A DNA stretch of 64,000 nucleotides from Catonella massiliensis. Lineage in GTDB: Bacteria; Bacillota; Clostridia; Lachnospirales; Lachnospiraceae. The notes beneath the pieces were generated by a model. The model was given only the letters and a program-made list of their open reading frames with translations. It was not told the DNA's origin and did not search any database. Both the position numbers and the translations under genes were made by a program. The stretch lies in the NCBI RefSeq assembly GCF_016651435.1, contig NZ_JAEPRJ010000001.1, forward strand, positions 2,976,001-3,040,000, in the 5' to 3' direction. Positions 40,620 through 50,421 of this stretch are shown one piece after another (the first letter of the stretch is position 1; each line of letters begins with the position of its first letter).

Positions 40620-41483
40620 ATGATGAGAAAGAATAATAGAGTAACAAATTTTCGCTGGCGAAAAGAAGTCCGTCTATTACCTTGTTATATAAGCGGACTC
40701 GTATGGTCGTTTTTTACGATTTTTATGATTGGTTGGATTGTGGCAGCCTCTCTGTCATCAACAAAAGAAGTTTTCACGGGGAATGTACTGGCTACAGGGT
40801 TGCATATTGAGAATTATACGAAAGCATTTTTTAGGAATAAAGCATTAATGAACTTATTAAACTCAGTGATTTATACAGTTCCATCATGCTTTCTTGCAAT
40901 TATTGTGAGTGCGCCTGCGGCATATTGTCTAACGAGATTTAAGTTCAGGTTTAGCGGATTGATTAAAAAGAGTATTGTTACTGCACTTGGCATTCCTGGA
41001 ATTATGATTGTTATGCCATTATTTTCGATTGTAAGTACACTTAAATTGGGTGGAACCCATTTAACACTGATATTTATATATACTGCTACTTCGGTACCAT
41101 ATACTACTTTTTTCCTTATGGCGTTTTTTCAGGGAATATCTGAAGCTTACGAGGAAGCAGCAGCAATCGATGGTTGCGGACCGATACAGTGTTTTTGGAG
41201 GATTATGTTTCCTCTAGCTCAACCTGCGGTTATGACTGTGACTATTTTTAACTTTATAAGTAGATGGAATGAATATTTCATGGCACTTATTTTTGCTAAT
41301 AAATCAGAGCTTCGTCCTGTTGGCGTAGGTCTGTACCAAACAGTTCAGTCTATGATGCAATCAGGAGATTGGGCTGGAATGTTTGCTTCAGTGGTTATTG
41401 TATTTATGCCAACAGTAATAATATACTTATTCCTCTCAGACAAAATTGTAGTTGGAGTAACTTCCGGTGGTGTTAAGGGCTAA
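40620..41483 (+). CDS. ABC transporter permease, MalG-like
   Basis: 287 residues, six transmembrane helices. The EAA loop is YEEAAAIDGCGPIQCFWRIM followed by FPLAQP. The start is fixed by GGAGGG overlapping the end of the previous gene region (9-base gap). Partner of the MalF-like subunit in a CUT1-type importer. Confidence 0.92.
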   Translation: MMRKNNRVTNFRWRKEVRLLPCYISGLVWSFFTIFMIGWIVAASLSSTKEVFTGNVLATGLHIENYTKAFFRNKALMNLLNSVIYTVPSCFLAIIVSAPAAYCLTRFKFRFSGLIKKSIVTALGIPGIMIVMPLFSIVSTLKLGGTHLTLIFIYTATSVPYTTFFLMAFFQGISEAYEEAAAIDGCGPIQCFWRIMFPLAQPAVMTVTIFNFISRWNEYFMALIFANKSELRPVGVGLYQTVQSMMQSGDWAGMFASVVIVFMPTVIIYLFLSDKIVVGVTSGGVKG

Positions 41484-41508
41484 TTTTATTAAATATAGAG
41501 GTAATAAA

Positions 41509-42480
41509 ATGCATTATAATAATGTTAGATTTGGAATTTTTACGGATTTACATCTGGATATTATGCATGATGGAAGGGCTAGATTAAATGCATTTATTGA
41601 TCAGATGGAGAAAGAAAATGTTGACTTTATAATACAATTGGGAGATTTTTGCTATCCTGAAGATACGAGCAAGTGCCTTTGCTCAGAAGAGAATCTTCCG
41701 GTTAATCTTAAAAATGCAATGACAACTCCGATTGACGTTCCTAAAATTGAATTGTTAGAGAAGTTCAACCATTTCTCCAAACCTCATTATCATGTACTTG
41801 GAAATCACGAGCTTGATTTTTGTTCAAAAAAACAGGCAATGAAGCTTTATGGAATGGAAAATCGATTTTATTCATTTACATGCAAAGGCTGGAAGTTTAT
41901 TGTGTTGGATGGAAACAATTTTAAAACAGAAAGTGGAGAGTTTAAGGACTACTATTACGGGGACTATTTTGATTCAAAGGATCTTCCGTATATTGATCCT
42001 GAACAAATGAGCTGGCTTGAAAAAGAATTGTTCTCAGACGAAATGCCTGTGGTTATATTTTCGCATCAGCCTCTCAATAAAAGTTCAAGAGGAATAAAAA
42101 ATGCTGATGAATTATTGGACTTGTTTGACAATGTAAACAAAAATGGTAAGAGGGTCTATTTATGCATAAATGGACATACGCATGTAGATGTCTATACTGA
42201 ATGCAATGGGGTAGGATACTATACACTAAATAGCATGTCTAACCATTGGATAGGAAAGGATTTTGCTAAACATAGATTTTCAAATGAAATTGAATCGTCA
42301 TTTCCAAATCTACAATACACCTTTCCATACAAAAAACCATTATATGCTGTGGTGGAATTGGACAGCAAAAGGGCTTATATTAAAGGAAAGACAGGAGAAT
42401 TTTTTGAGCCTGGTCCAGTAGATATGGGATGTAAGCAAGAGTTGAGTGCTTCTATTTGCGATAGAGAAATAATATGGTAA
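41509..42480 (+). CDS. Calcineurin-like metallophosphoesterase
   Basis: 323 residues from the ATG with AGAGG upstream. All five metal motifs of the fold are visible in order: FTDLHLD (Asp13 and His15), QLGDF, LGNHELD, IFSHQP and INGHTHVD. No signal peptide, so it acts in the cytoplasm. It follows the importer genes by 25 bases, so it likely cleaves a phosphoester or phosphodiester of the imported compound. The fold also includes nucleases and pyrophosphatases. Confidence 0.9.
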   Translation: MHYNNVRFGIFTDLHLDIMHDGRARLNAFIDQMEKENVDFIIQLGDFCYPEDTSKCLCSEENLPVNLKNAMTTPIDVPKIELLEKFNHFSKPHYHVLGNHELDFCSKKQAMKLYGMENRFYSFTCKGWKFIVLDGNNFKTESGEFKDYYYGDYFDSKDLPYIDPEQMSWLEKELFSDEMPVVIFSHQPLNKSSRGIKNADELLDLFDNVNKNGKRVYLCINGHTHVDVYTECNGVGYYTLNSMSNHWIGKDFAKHRFSNEIESSFPNLQYTFPYKKPLYAVVELDSKRAYIKGKTGEFFEPGPVDMGCKQELSASICDREIIW

Positions 42481-42523
42481 GCTTGGTTTGTATAAGTGGC
42501 TTATGGTCGATTAGGGAGGAAAT

Positions 42524-43213
42524 ATGGAATTAAAATTTACAGGCATAGGGGCAGCGTACTATCCCGTGCTTGGCAGCAACTGCGCGTTCTTCGAGCATGG
42601 AGGATGTTTATATTTAATTGATTGTGGAGAAAGCACTTTCAAGTCAATGTACTCAAGGAATGAAATATATCATTATGATAAAATTACTGTACTAATAACG
42701 CACCTTCATGCAGACCATATAGGCAGTTTGGGTTCTTTACTTTCATTCTGTAATATTGTGCTTCATAAAAAAGTTCTACTGGCCGCAGAAGAAGATACCA
42801 TTGTGCATATTTTGTCTCAAAGCGGGGTTCAGCCGGATATGTATGAATTTACAACAGACTTTAGTAAATGTGAAACAGAAGGCCTTAGAATAAAAGTACA
42901 GAGGGTTGTTCACGCTAAGGACATGTTGTGTTGTGGTTTTGTGTTTGATTGTGATGGGGAGAAGACGTATTACAGTGGAGATACAAGTATTATACCTGAA
43001 AATATTTTAAACATGTTTCTGTCTGGAGAGATAAAAACTATGTACCAGGAATGCACATATTTAGATACAGATAGTATATCTCATTTTTCACTTAAAAAAT
43101 TGAGTGAATTGATTCAGGTTAATGAAAGAAATCGTATTTACTGTATGCATTTGGGTGATGATATAAAAGATGATATTATGAGGGCTGGTTTCCGTATTCC
43201 TGAAGTGGTTTGA
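42524..43213 (+). CDS. Metallo-beta-lactamase-fold hydrolase
   Basis: 229 residues. Motif HLHADHIG binds the two metals; later VVHAKD, YYSGDTS and YCMHLGDD supply the other ligands. The length and motif order resemble RNase Z/PhnP-type phosphodiesterases more than lactamases, but a cyclic-phosphate or lactone substrate cannot be told apart by eye. It lies within the importer operon between two other phosphoesterases. Confidence 0.87.
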   Translation: MELKFTGIGAAYYPVLGSNCAFFEHGGCLYLIDCGESTFKSMYSRNEIYHYDKITVLITHLHADHIGSLGSLLSFCNIVLHKKVLLAAEEDTIVHILSQSGVQPDMYEFTTDFSKCETEGLRIKVQRVVHAKDMLCCGFVFDCDGEKTYYSGDTSIIPENILNMFLSGEIKTMYQECTYLDTDSISHFSLKKLSELIQVNERNRIYCMHLGDDIKDDIMRAGFRIPEVV

Positions 43214-43313
43214 TTTGTTATTATTTGAGACAAAGAATAAATAGCTAATTCACAATCAGATTGTGATTAGTGAATGGACATTTATATGATTGAAATTTTG
43301 GAGGAAAAATGGA

Positions 43314-44144
43314 ATGAATAATACACTTCATTTATTCAATAATGATGCTGTTCAGATTGCTGCACATCGGGGGACTGCCGGTGCTAACATTCCTTGTAAT
43401 ACAATTACTGCATTTGATATTGCTTTACGAGGCGGGGCATCTATATTGGAAATGGATCTTTTTAAAAGTGCAGATGGTGAGATTTTTATTTTTCATACAG
43501 GGAAAGAGCCGTATCAGTTAAACAAAGATATTGACCTTACTCAACTAAGCAGTAAAGAGATTAGACAATTAAGATTGATTAATGTTGATTTCAATGCGAC
43601 ACAATGGGGAATTAATACATTTGACGAGGTACTTGAACACTTTAAAGGACGTTGTATTTTGAACCTTGATAGGATTGGTACTTGCATATCTGATGTGATT
43701 AAAATTGTTGAACGACACAATATGAGAGAGCAAATTCTCTTAAAACATGCACCGACCAAGAAAGTTCTTAAAATTATTGAGGAAATTGCTCCCTCGTATA
43801 TGTTCATGCCTATATATATGGAGGAAGACACTGCATCAGAGATGGTTGAAAACATGAATATAAACTATATTGGAGCAGAATTAGTATTTAAAACTGAACA
43901 GTCTCCTGTAATTCAACCTGAGTATATTGATCAGATGAAGAAGAAAGGGAAGATTCTTTGGGGGAATGCAGTTTTATATGATTTTAAGATACCACTTTCT
44001 GCGGGGCATACCGATGATATTTCACTCATTGAAAGTCCTGAAAAGGGCTGGGGATGGTTGGTCGACCATGGATTTGACATTATTCAAACTGATTGGACAT
44101 ATCAATGTTGTAAGTATCTTAAAGACAGAGGGATTAATAAGTGA
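43314..44144 (+). CDS. Glycerophosphodiester phosphodiesterase-family protein
   Basis: 276 residues from the ATG with GGAGG 9 bases upstream. GDPD motifs: AAHRGTAGANIPCNT (the HRG...N pair), ITAFDIALRGG, LEMDLFKSADGEIF (metal-binding E-x-D), and a late WLVDHGFDIIQTDW. No signal peptide. Such enzymes release an alcohol and glycerol 3-phosphate from glycerophosphodiesters. It completes the set of three hydrolases after the importer. Confidence 0.88.
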   Translation: MNNTLHLFNNDAVQIAAHRGTAGANIPCNTITAFDIALRGGASILEMDLFKSADGEIFIFHTGKEPYQLNKDIDLTQLSSKEIRQLRLINVDFNATQWGINTFDEVLEHFKGRCILNLDRIGTCISDVIKIVERHNMREQILLKHAPTKKVLKIIEEIAPSYMFMPIYMEEDTASEMVENMNINYIGAELVFKTEQSPVIQPEYIDQMKKKGKILWGNAVLYDFKIPLSAGHTDDISLIESPEKGWGWLVDHGFDIIQTDWTYQCCKYLKDRGINK

Positions 44145-44239
44145 AGAGAATGCTAAAAACATTGAGCTATATCAATATTTAAGTGAAAAAGTTGTTATTA
44201 TTATATTTTCATGAGATAATGTATTCTAATCATTTTATG

Positions 44240-44294
44240 TTGTTAAATAACAAAATATAAGATTCTTTACAAGCAGAATTTTTGTACTTGTAAA
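44240..44294. promoter_or_regulatory. Palindromes before the regulator gene
   Basis: TTGTTA-AA-TAACAA (44240-44253) and TTTACAAG / CTTGTAAA (44266-44273, 44287-44294) lie 20-75 bases upstream of the regulator start. Either may serve autoregulation. Confidence 0.45.
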
Positions 44295-44313
44295 ATAGAT
44301 TGGAGTGTAACGC

Positions 44314-46506
44314 ATGGCAACTATTAAAGATATAGCAAAAGAAGCAAAAGTATCTCCTGCAACTGTCTCAAATGTCTTGAATGGGAAGGATAATGTTAGT
44401 AGTGATAAAATACAGAGAGTTATGCAGGTTGTTGAGGAGATGGGATATGCTATTAATGAAAAAGCGCAAAATCTTCGTAAAGGGGCGGCAAAGGTTTTAG
44501 CAGTTGTAGTACCTAATATATACGATAAGACATATATAGATTTTTTCTCTAATTTTAAGGATTATGCTGAACGAAGAGAGTATGTAGTGGATTTGTATAT
44601 TACAAATGATAATGGTGATTATGAAAAAAAGCAAATTCAAAGAATCAAATCCAGGATGACAGAAGGGGTAGCTGTTTTTACTTCAATATCCGATGGAAGT
44701 AAGCCCTACTTTGAAGCTGGATTTTCGAAAGAGGACGTGATTTTTATCTCGTGCAAGCAATCCTATAGCAGTAAATTTATAGGCTATGACGGTAGACAGG
44801 TTGGTGAAAATATTGCAAAAAGAGTTTTGAGTGGAGGGTACAAGAAGGTCGCACTTTTAACAGGACCATTGACTAACACCAGTAAAAAAGAATTTTACGA
44901 TAGTTTTTTTGAAAGAATAAATAATTCTGACAAAATCAGTGAAATATATGGGTTGATTACTACTGAACAGTGTAGCCATCAAAGTGTAGTAAAAATTTTT
45001 ACTCACATGTGTCCGGACGTAGTAGTAACAGATAGTCTATCACTGGCAGAGATAATTAAAGCTGTCTACCAGAACTTTTACAGCAACAATCCGATGGATA
45101 TTATTTCGCTTTCTCCCGTATATACAGTCCCAGAAATGGATATTATTAAATACGAGATTGATTATAGAAAGATGGGAATTGAAGCAGCCTCGTATTTGAT
45201 TAATCGCAATTGGGAAAGTAGTAATGAGATAATTATACAACCCAAAGGTTTTTCCGATTGGCAAAGACTAAGAGCAAATAGCGAAGAGAAAGTATTAAAT
45301 GTCTTGTCCATTGGAAGCCCTACGACAAGTGCTCTTAAAACTGTGGTTAATCTTTATGAATATAATACAGGAGTAAAAATACGGATTACTGAATTACACT
45401 CAGAAAGTATGTATGACCTTATGAAGAATTGGGGACCTGAACTATCTTATGATATTGTTCGTATGGGTAAGGACTGGTTTCCAAATTTTGGCAAGTTGGT
45501 ATTTGAGCCTCTCTCTAGTATTGACCGAGAGATAACAAGTGTTTTAGATGGATATCTACCTAATGCGCTGAGAAACTATGCTTATTTAGATGAGGAGATT
45601 TATGCTCTTCCAGGAACACCAAGTATACAATTGTTATTCTACAGAAAGGATTTGTTTGAGGATACCAGAGTAAAAAGATTGTATTATGAGATGTATAAAC
45701 AGACTTTAGAAGTGCCGAAGACTTTTGAAGAGTATAATCAAATAGCCCGGTTTTTCACTAGAAGATTTAATAACGAATCTCCGGTTGAATACGGATGTAC
45801 ATTTACATCAGGAGAACCGGAACTTGTGGGAGTAGAGTTTCTAATGCGTTATTTCAGTCATTCTGAGACTTTGATTGATGAGAAAGGTGATATTTTCTAC
45901 AGTATAGAAGCCGCAGAAAAAGCACTTAAAGAGACCTCAGATTCATGGAATTGCTCTTCTAAAGAAAAACACATGTGGTGGACTGATACAGCTAAAGAAT
46001 TTGCCGAAGGTAATACGGCAATGAGTATTCATATGATAAATCATGTTAGTGGATTTGTTGGTACCGATTCAAAAGTTAGGGGTAAATTAGGATGGAGTGT
46101 AGTACCGGGTAATAACCCTATGTTAGGGGGCAGTGTACTTGGAATTTCCAAGTATTCAAATAATAAAGAAGAAGCACTTAGATTTTTGAAGTGGCTTAGT
46201 CGTGATGATATTGGTACAGCAACAGTATTACTTGGTGGAATGTCAGCCAAAAATGCAGCCTATGATGATGCTGAAGTAAATAATTCATATCCTTGGCTGG
46301 ACTATGCTAAAAAGTGCTTTGAGAATTCACGGGGTAATTATTGCCCTACAAAAGACGGAGAAAAAGTAGTGTTAAAAGAATTACAAAATCTGTTAGGTTT
46401 AGCAGTTAGAGAAGGAATAATGGGCAATATAGACATGGATAATGTGATTAAATTTGCACGTTCTTCCTACGAAAGAATAAAGAAGAAAAGAAATGATAAA
46501 TTTTAG
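44314..46506 (+). CDS. LacI-family regulator fused to an ABC solute-binding-protein domain
   Basis: 730 residues, about twice a normal LacI protein. Residues 1-50 are a LacI helix-turn-helix (TIKDIAKEAKVSPATVSNVL), about 60-315 the LacI-type sugar-binding core (GYDGRQVGENIAKRVLSGGYKKVALLTG), and from about 328 to 725 a second, type 2 solute-binding fold (YEYNTGVKIRITELHSES, then YALPGTPSIQLLFYRKDLFE, WWTDTAKEFAEGNTAMSI, LGWSVVPGNNPMLGGSVLGI). There is no signal peptide, so the binding protein domain is cytoplasmic. I infer that it senses the ligand carried by the importer and controls the operon. Confidence 0.88.
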   Translation: MATIKDIAKEAKVSPATVSNVLNGKDNVSSDKIQRVMQVVEEMGYAINEKAQNLRKGAAKVLAVVVPNIYDKTYIDFFSNFKDYAERREYVVDLYITNDNGDYEKKQIQRIKSRMTEGVAVFTSISDGSKPYFEAGFSKEDVIFISCKQSYSSKFIGYDGRQVGENIAKRVLSGGYKKVALLTGPLTNTSKKEFYDSFFERINNSDKISEIYGLITTEQCSHQSVVKIFTHMCPDVVVTDSLSLAEIIKAVYQNFYSNNPMDIISLSPVYTVPEMDIIKYEIDYRKMGIEAASYLINRNWESSNEIIIQPKGFSDWQRLRANSEEKVLNVLSIGSPTTSALKTVVNLYEYNTGVKIRITELHSESMYDLMKNWGPELSYDIVRMGKDWFPNFGKLVFEPLSSIDREITSVLDGYLPNALRNYAYLDEEIYALPGTPSIQLLFYRKDLFEDTRVKRLYYEMYKQTLEVPKTFEEYNQIARFFTRRFNNESPVEYGCTFTSGEPELVGVEFLMRYFSHSETLIDEKGDIFYSIEAAEKALKETSDSWNCSSKEKHMWWTDTAKEFAEGNTAMSIHMINHVSGFVGTDSKVRGKLGWSVVPGNNPMLGGSVLGISKYSNNKEEALRFLKWLSRDDIGTATVLLGGMSAKNAAYDDAEVNNSYPWLDYAKKCFENSRGNYCPTKDGEKVVLKELQNLLGLAVREGIMGNIDMDNVIKFARSSYERIKKKRNDKF

Positions 46507-46516
46507 GAGGTTAGAG

Positions 46517-47590
46517 GTGCAGGAATCTATTTATAAGACTGAAAAGTATCGTTATACAGCGATAAGACTGATTAAAGATAAACGTGGGATTTTTGGAATA
46601 CCCCAAATCAATATTAGTGCTGACTTTGAATGTGAAATCACGAAGGATAAAGGATTATATTATGAAACAGATGGAGAGATAGTCTTTTATATAAAACATT
46701 TTATTTTAAAAGATGCTTGTTTGATTTCCATAGAAGTAGAACAAGACGAGAATTATGAACTTAAACATGTTTTATGTGAAGGCAAGTATATTAAGTTTGA
46801 TCATATTAATAGTTGTTGGAAATTTCAAATTGAAATTAGTGGTTTGACAGGTCCAACAAGAACCTTGTTTGCGCATACTATTTTGAGAGAAGACGGTATT
46901 ACTCTCAGGGTTGAGGAAAATGATATAGGAAGGTGTGCCGGAAAGTATAGTAAAGATACATATCCACAAATTCAGATTGAAGCAGCTAGTCATTACTCTT
47001 TTGCTGCGCGGGAGGTGTTAAGGCGTATGGGGGTAGCAAGATACCTTCACAATAACAGTCTAGGATATCTCCTGTTATTGGGATTTGAAACATGTAATGA
47101 ACTTCATCCTGATTTTCCACCTCATTGGCATTTGATATTTAGATGGCCTTATTTTTGTGGCTCACAGGCGCCTCATATTTATATTGATGACGAAGGTAGA
47201 ATGACACACAATGTAATGTATATTGATGGAATTAGTGGCGTTTGTAGAAAATATCAAGTTGATGAATGGTGTAAGTTTGTCGACATGTATGGAGCGAATG
47301 TCCTTGCCTTTCGTGTCGTTGAAGATGGAGGGATGGAGTTAACAACTCCGGGAGGAAACGTATATAAGATATCATCCTATAATAAAGAGTATGGTGTAAA
47401 AGTATATTGTAGTAACAGTTACTTGGGGCATGTAGTATTGAAAAATGATACAGACAAAGGAAAACTTCAAGTTTTTTGGAATGATGAGGAGCGTAGTGAG
47501 GATTCATATGCAGAAAGCGTTGAATACGACCCATATACCGGAGCTATTGTTAAAACAGAAATAATGCATGAACATAAGGGGCTGATATAA
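46517..47590 (+). CDS. Protein of unknown function linked to the importer operon
   Basis: 357 residues from a GTG that is 6 bases after AGGAGG; an in-frame ATG at 46493 lies before this ribosome binding site, inside the regulator gene, and is unlikely. The protein is beta-rich in its first half. The middle has a conserved-looking stretch with several His, Trp and Phe residues (HPDFPPHWHLIFRWPYF, then GSQAPHIYIDDEG). I do not recognise a family. Coupling to the regulator and the phosphoesterase genes suggests an enzyme for the same substrate. Confidence 0.7.
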   Translation: MQESIYKTEKYRYTAIRLIKDKRGIFGIPQINISADFECEITKDKGLYYETDGEIVFYIKHFILKDACLISIEVEQDENYELKHVLCEGKYIKFDHINSCWKFQIEISGLTGPTRTLFAHTILREDGITLRVEENDIGRCAGKYSKDTYPQIQIEAASHYSFAAREVLRRMGVARYLHNNSLGYLLLLGFETCNELHPDFPPHWHLIFRWPYFCGSQAPHIYIDDEGRMTHNVMYIDGISGVCRKYQVDEWCKFVDMYGANVLAFRVVEDGGMELTTPGGNVYKISSYNKEYGVKVYCSNSYLGHVVLKNDTDKGKLQVFWNDEERSEDSYAESVEYDPYTGAIVKTEIMHEHKGLI

Positions 47591-48267
47591 TGGAAGAGTA
47601 TTTAATGAATGATGGGGTATTCTTATTTCAACTGATATGCGCAGGACTTTGTGGTATGGCGGTAGGTATAGAGAGACAGAGCCGTATGAAGTCTGCAGGA
47701 GTAAGAACTCATTTTGTAGTAGCCATGGCATCGGCACTTATGATGATAGTTTCTAAATATGGTTTTTTGGACGTTATCATCATCAATGGCGCAAGTGTGG
47801 ATGTATCCAGAGTAGCTGCAGGTATAATATCTGGTATAGGTATACTTGGTGGAGGACTTGTTTTAATAGGGAAGCAGGGACTTGTAAGTGGTATGACAAC
47901 AGCAGCAGGAATATGGATGACCGTAGGTATAGGTATGGCGATGGGAGCAAGGATGTATGTGTTGGGTTTTGAAGGAACAATACTTATTCTCCTAATGCAA
48001 TATCTCTTTCATAAAAAGTTTGCAATGTTTAAAGAGCCTTTAAGAGCCCAGGCTATAATTTCAGTTGGGGGTGTAAATGAGAATGTAGATGCAGTAATGA
48101 AGGAATTGGAAGAAATGGGGATGGAAGTGAGCAGAATAAAGATTGAAAAGAGAGACGCAAGTTCGTTTCAGTTGAAATGCGATGTAATACTTCCCAAAAT
48201 GATGGAAAGAAGTGATTTTATGGGAATTATGGCTAAGATGAATGCTCTTATTTCTTATGAAATTTAA
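47590..48267 (+). CDS. MgtC/SapB family membrane protein
   Basis: 225 residues. Four or five N-terminal transmembrane helices with GMAVGIERQSRMKSAGVRTH and GIISGIGILGGGLVLI, both typical of MgtC, and a C-terminal cytoplasmic ACT-like domain (AIISVGGVNENVDAVMKEL). Its start overlaps the stop of the previous gene (TAATG). MgtC proteins influence Mg2+ and phosphate homeostasis and membrane ATP synthase; phosphate release by the operon enzymes would fit. The region 48268-48434 has only a weak promoter. Confidence 0.9.
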   Translation: MEEYLMNDGVFLFQLICAGLCGMAVGIERQSRMKSAGVRTHFVVAMASALMMIVSKYGFLDVIIINGASVDVSRVAAGIISGIGILGGGLVLIGKQGLVSGMTTAAGIWMTVGIGMAMGARMYVLGFEGTILILLMQYLFHKKFAMFKEPLRAQAIISVGGVNENVDAVMKELEEMGMEVSRIKIEKRDASSFQLKCDVILPKMMERSDFMGIMAKMNALISYEI

Positions 48268-48434
48268 TAGAGGTTTATAAAAAGAGAGAGTGTTTGAGAG
48301 CTTTGTGCTTGTGTTCTGATAGGGATACCGGTATAGTTTTAATTTTTTTTAAGGTATCGAGATTGATTTTGTAAAATCATGATACAATAGAGTATATGAA
48401 ATGTACTGGAAATTTGAATAAATAGGATAAAGAA

Positions 48435-49215
48435 ATGGATAAAAAAGATGAAATGATGTTTGTAAGTCATGAATCCCTTGTAAAAAAGATTTATATTATT
48501 AGGGGACAAAAGGTTATGCTTGACTTTGAATTAGCCGAAATCTATGGATATGAAACAAAGCGATTTAATGAGCAGGTTAAAAGAAATATTGAGAAATTTG
48601 ATGAAGACTTTATGTTTTAATTAACGGATGAGGAAGTATCTGAACTTTCAAGGTCGCAAAATGCGACCTTGAACAGGAGTGCAGGAAGAGGTAGTAATAT
48701 TAAGTACAATCCTCATGCTTTTACCGAGCAGGGAATCTATATGCTGATGACAGTTCTCAAAGGAGAGCTTGCAGTCAAGCAGAGTAAAGCCTTGATTCGC
48801 ACTTTCAAGCAAATGAAAGACTACATAGTAGAAAATCAAGGGTTGATTGGGAAAAGAGAGTTTTTGCAGCTTTCGATGCAGATTACAAGTAATGTCGTGG
48901 AAATGCAGGATTTAAGACGAGATTTAAGAGATGTGGAAGATCAGGTAGCAGAAGTGGTGGATACCTTAAATAATGTGGTGCATAAATCGGAGCTGTCGGA
49001 GCTGATTCTTGACCTTAGCAATCCACAGCTCAAATACGGATTTTTACTTTTGAATGGACAGCCGATTGAAGCAAATCTTGCTTATAAGGACATTTACAGC
49101 ATAGCGAAAAAGAGTATCTATATCGTCGATAACTATATCGGAAGTAGTTGACCAAGTAGTATATGCAGACCTGATAAACAAGCTCTTGAAAAATCCAATT
49201 TTAAAGTTAAAATAG
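48435..49215 (+). pseudogene. ORF6N-domain protein, broken copy
   Basis: Closely similar to the intact gene at 49393-50421. An in-frame TAA (48618-48620) interrupts it after DFMF. Later about 250 bases are deleted after DNYIG, changing the frame; the far end (YADLINKLLKNP) is still readable to 49215. The variable part (RSQNATLNRSAGRGSNIKYN) differs from the sister gene. Confidence 0.88.
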
Positions 49216-49392
49216 AGTAAAAAAAGTTGATTGGAAATTTGAAAAAAATATGTATCCAATACTTGACACAAGGGTGGTCTTGTGGTCGGATAGGGATACA
49301 TATAAGTTTTTATGATGAATAACATTTTATTTATGACACAATATGCTCTATAAAATGAATTGTTTAGAGATTTAAATAAAGAGGATAAAGAA

Positions 49393-50421
49393 ATGGATAA
49401 AAAAGATGAAATTATGATTGTAAATCATGAATACCTTGTAAAAAAGATTTATATTATTAGGGGACAAAAGGTTATGCTTGACTTTGAATTAGCCGAAATT
49501 TATGGATATGAAACGAAAAATTTCAACAGGCAGGTCAAGAATAATATTGAGAAATTTGAAGGTGAAGATTTTATGTTCAGGCTCACCGAAGAAGAAATGG
49601 ATGACTTGAGGTGCAAAATTTTCACCTCAAGTTGGGGTGGTACAAGATACCTTCCTTATGCCTTTACTGAACAGGGAATCTATATGCTGATGACTGTATT
49701 AAAGGGTGACCTTGCTGTAAGGCAAAGTAGAGCTTTAGTTCGCACTTTCAAGCAAATGAAAGACTACATAGTAGAAAATCAAGGCTTGATTGGGAAAAGA
49801 GAGTTTTTGCAGCTTTCGATGCAGATTACAAGTAATGTCGTGGAAATGCAGGATTTAAGACGAGATTTAAGAGATGTGGAAGATAAGGTGGCAGGTTTAG
49901 TGGATAATTTAGGGAATGTTGTGCATAAATCTGAACTGTCTGACTTGATTCTCGACCTTAGCAATCCACAGCTCAAATACGGATTTTTACTTTTGAATGG
50001 ACAGCCGATTGAAGCAAATCTTGCTTATAAAGACATTTATAGCATAGCGAAAAAGAGTATCTATATCGTCGATAACTACATCGGAGTGAAAACTTTGGTC
50101 TTGTTAAAAGATGTTCCTTCATCGGTAGAAGTCATTATATTCAGCGATAACATCGGCAAAGGACTTCATACCCTTGAATATCAGGATTTCTGCCAAGAAT
50201 ACCCATTTAGAAAGATAACATTCCAAAAATCCGGTGGAGAGTTTCATGACAGGTACATTATTATCGATTGGAATACCGAACATCAGAGAATCTATCATTG
50301 TGGAGCGTCTTCCAAAGATGCAGGTCAAAGAATTACAAGCATAACGGAAGTGATCGATCAGATGATTTACACCGACCTTATCAATAACCTATTGAAAAAT
50401 CCGGTGTTGCAGTTAAAATAG
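49393..50421 (+). CDS. ORF6N-domain protein with phospholipase-D-like C-terminus
   Basis: 342 residues from the ATG that matches the start of the broken sister. The ORF6N domain (KKIYIIRGQKVMLDFELAEI, TRYLPYAFTEQGIYML) is a phage antirepressor-type DNA-binding domain; a coiled coil follows (about 150-205), then a PLD-like region (YIGVKTLVLLKDV, GGEFHDRYIIID, YHCGASSKDAG). Paired with the broken copy as a tandem duplication, with matching tails (CAATACTTGACACAAGGGTG) after each. Role unknown; possibly defence or antirepressor function. Confidence 0.85.
   Translation: MDKKDEIMIVNHEYLVKKIYIIRGQKVMLDFELAEIYGYETKNFNRQVKNNIEKFEGEDFMFRLTEEEMDDLRCKIFTSSWGGTRYLPYAFTEQGIYMLMTVLKGDLAVRQSRALVRTFKQMKDYIVENQGLIGKREFLQLSMQITSNVVEMQDLRRDLRDVEDKVAGLVDNLGNVVHKSELSDLILDLSNPQLKYGFLLLNGQPIEANLAYKDIYSIAKKSIYIVDNYIGVKTLVLLKDVPSSVEVIIFSDNIGKGLHTLEYQDFCQEYPFRKITFQKSGGEFHDRYIIIDWNTEHQRIYHCGASSKDAGQRITSITEVIDQMIYTDLINNLLKNPVLQLK

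Noticed and set aside
43541..43855. Antisense frame in the glycerophosphodiesterase gene
   Set aside because: Shadow of the GDPD gene; no ribosome binding site.
38234..48267. A classical Ugp glycerol-3-phosphate operon
   Set aside because: GDPD is shared with Ugp, but there is no UgpC-type ATPase and the binding protein shows no clear UgpB signature by eye, so no ugp names were given.
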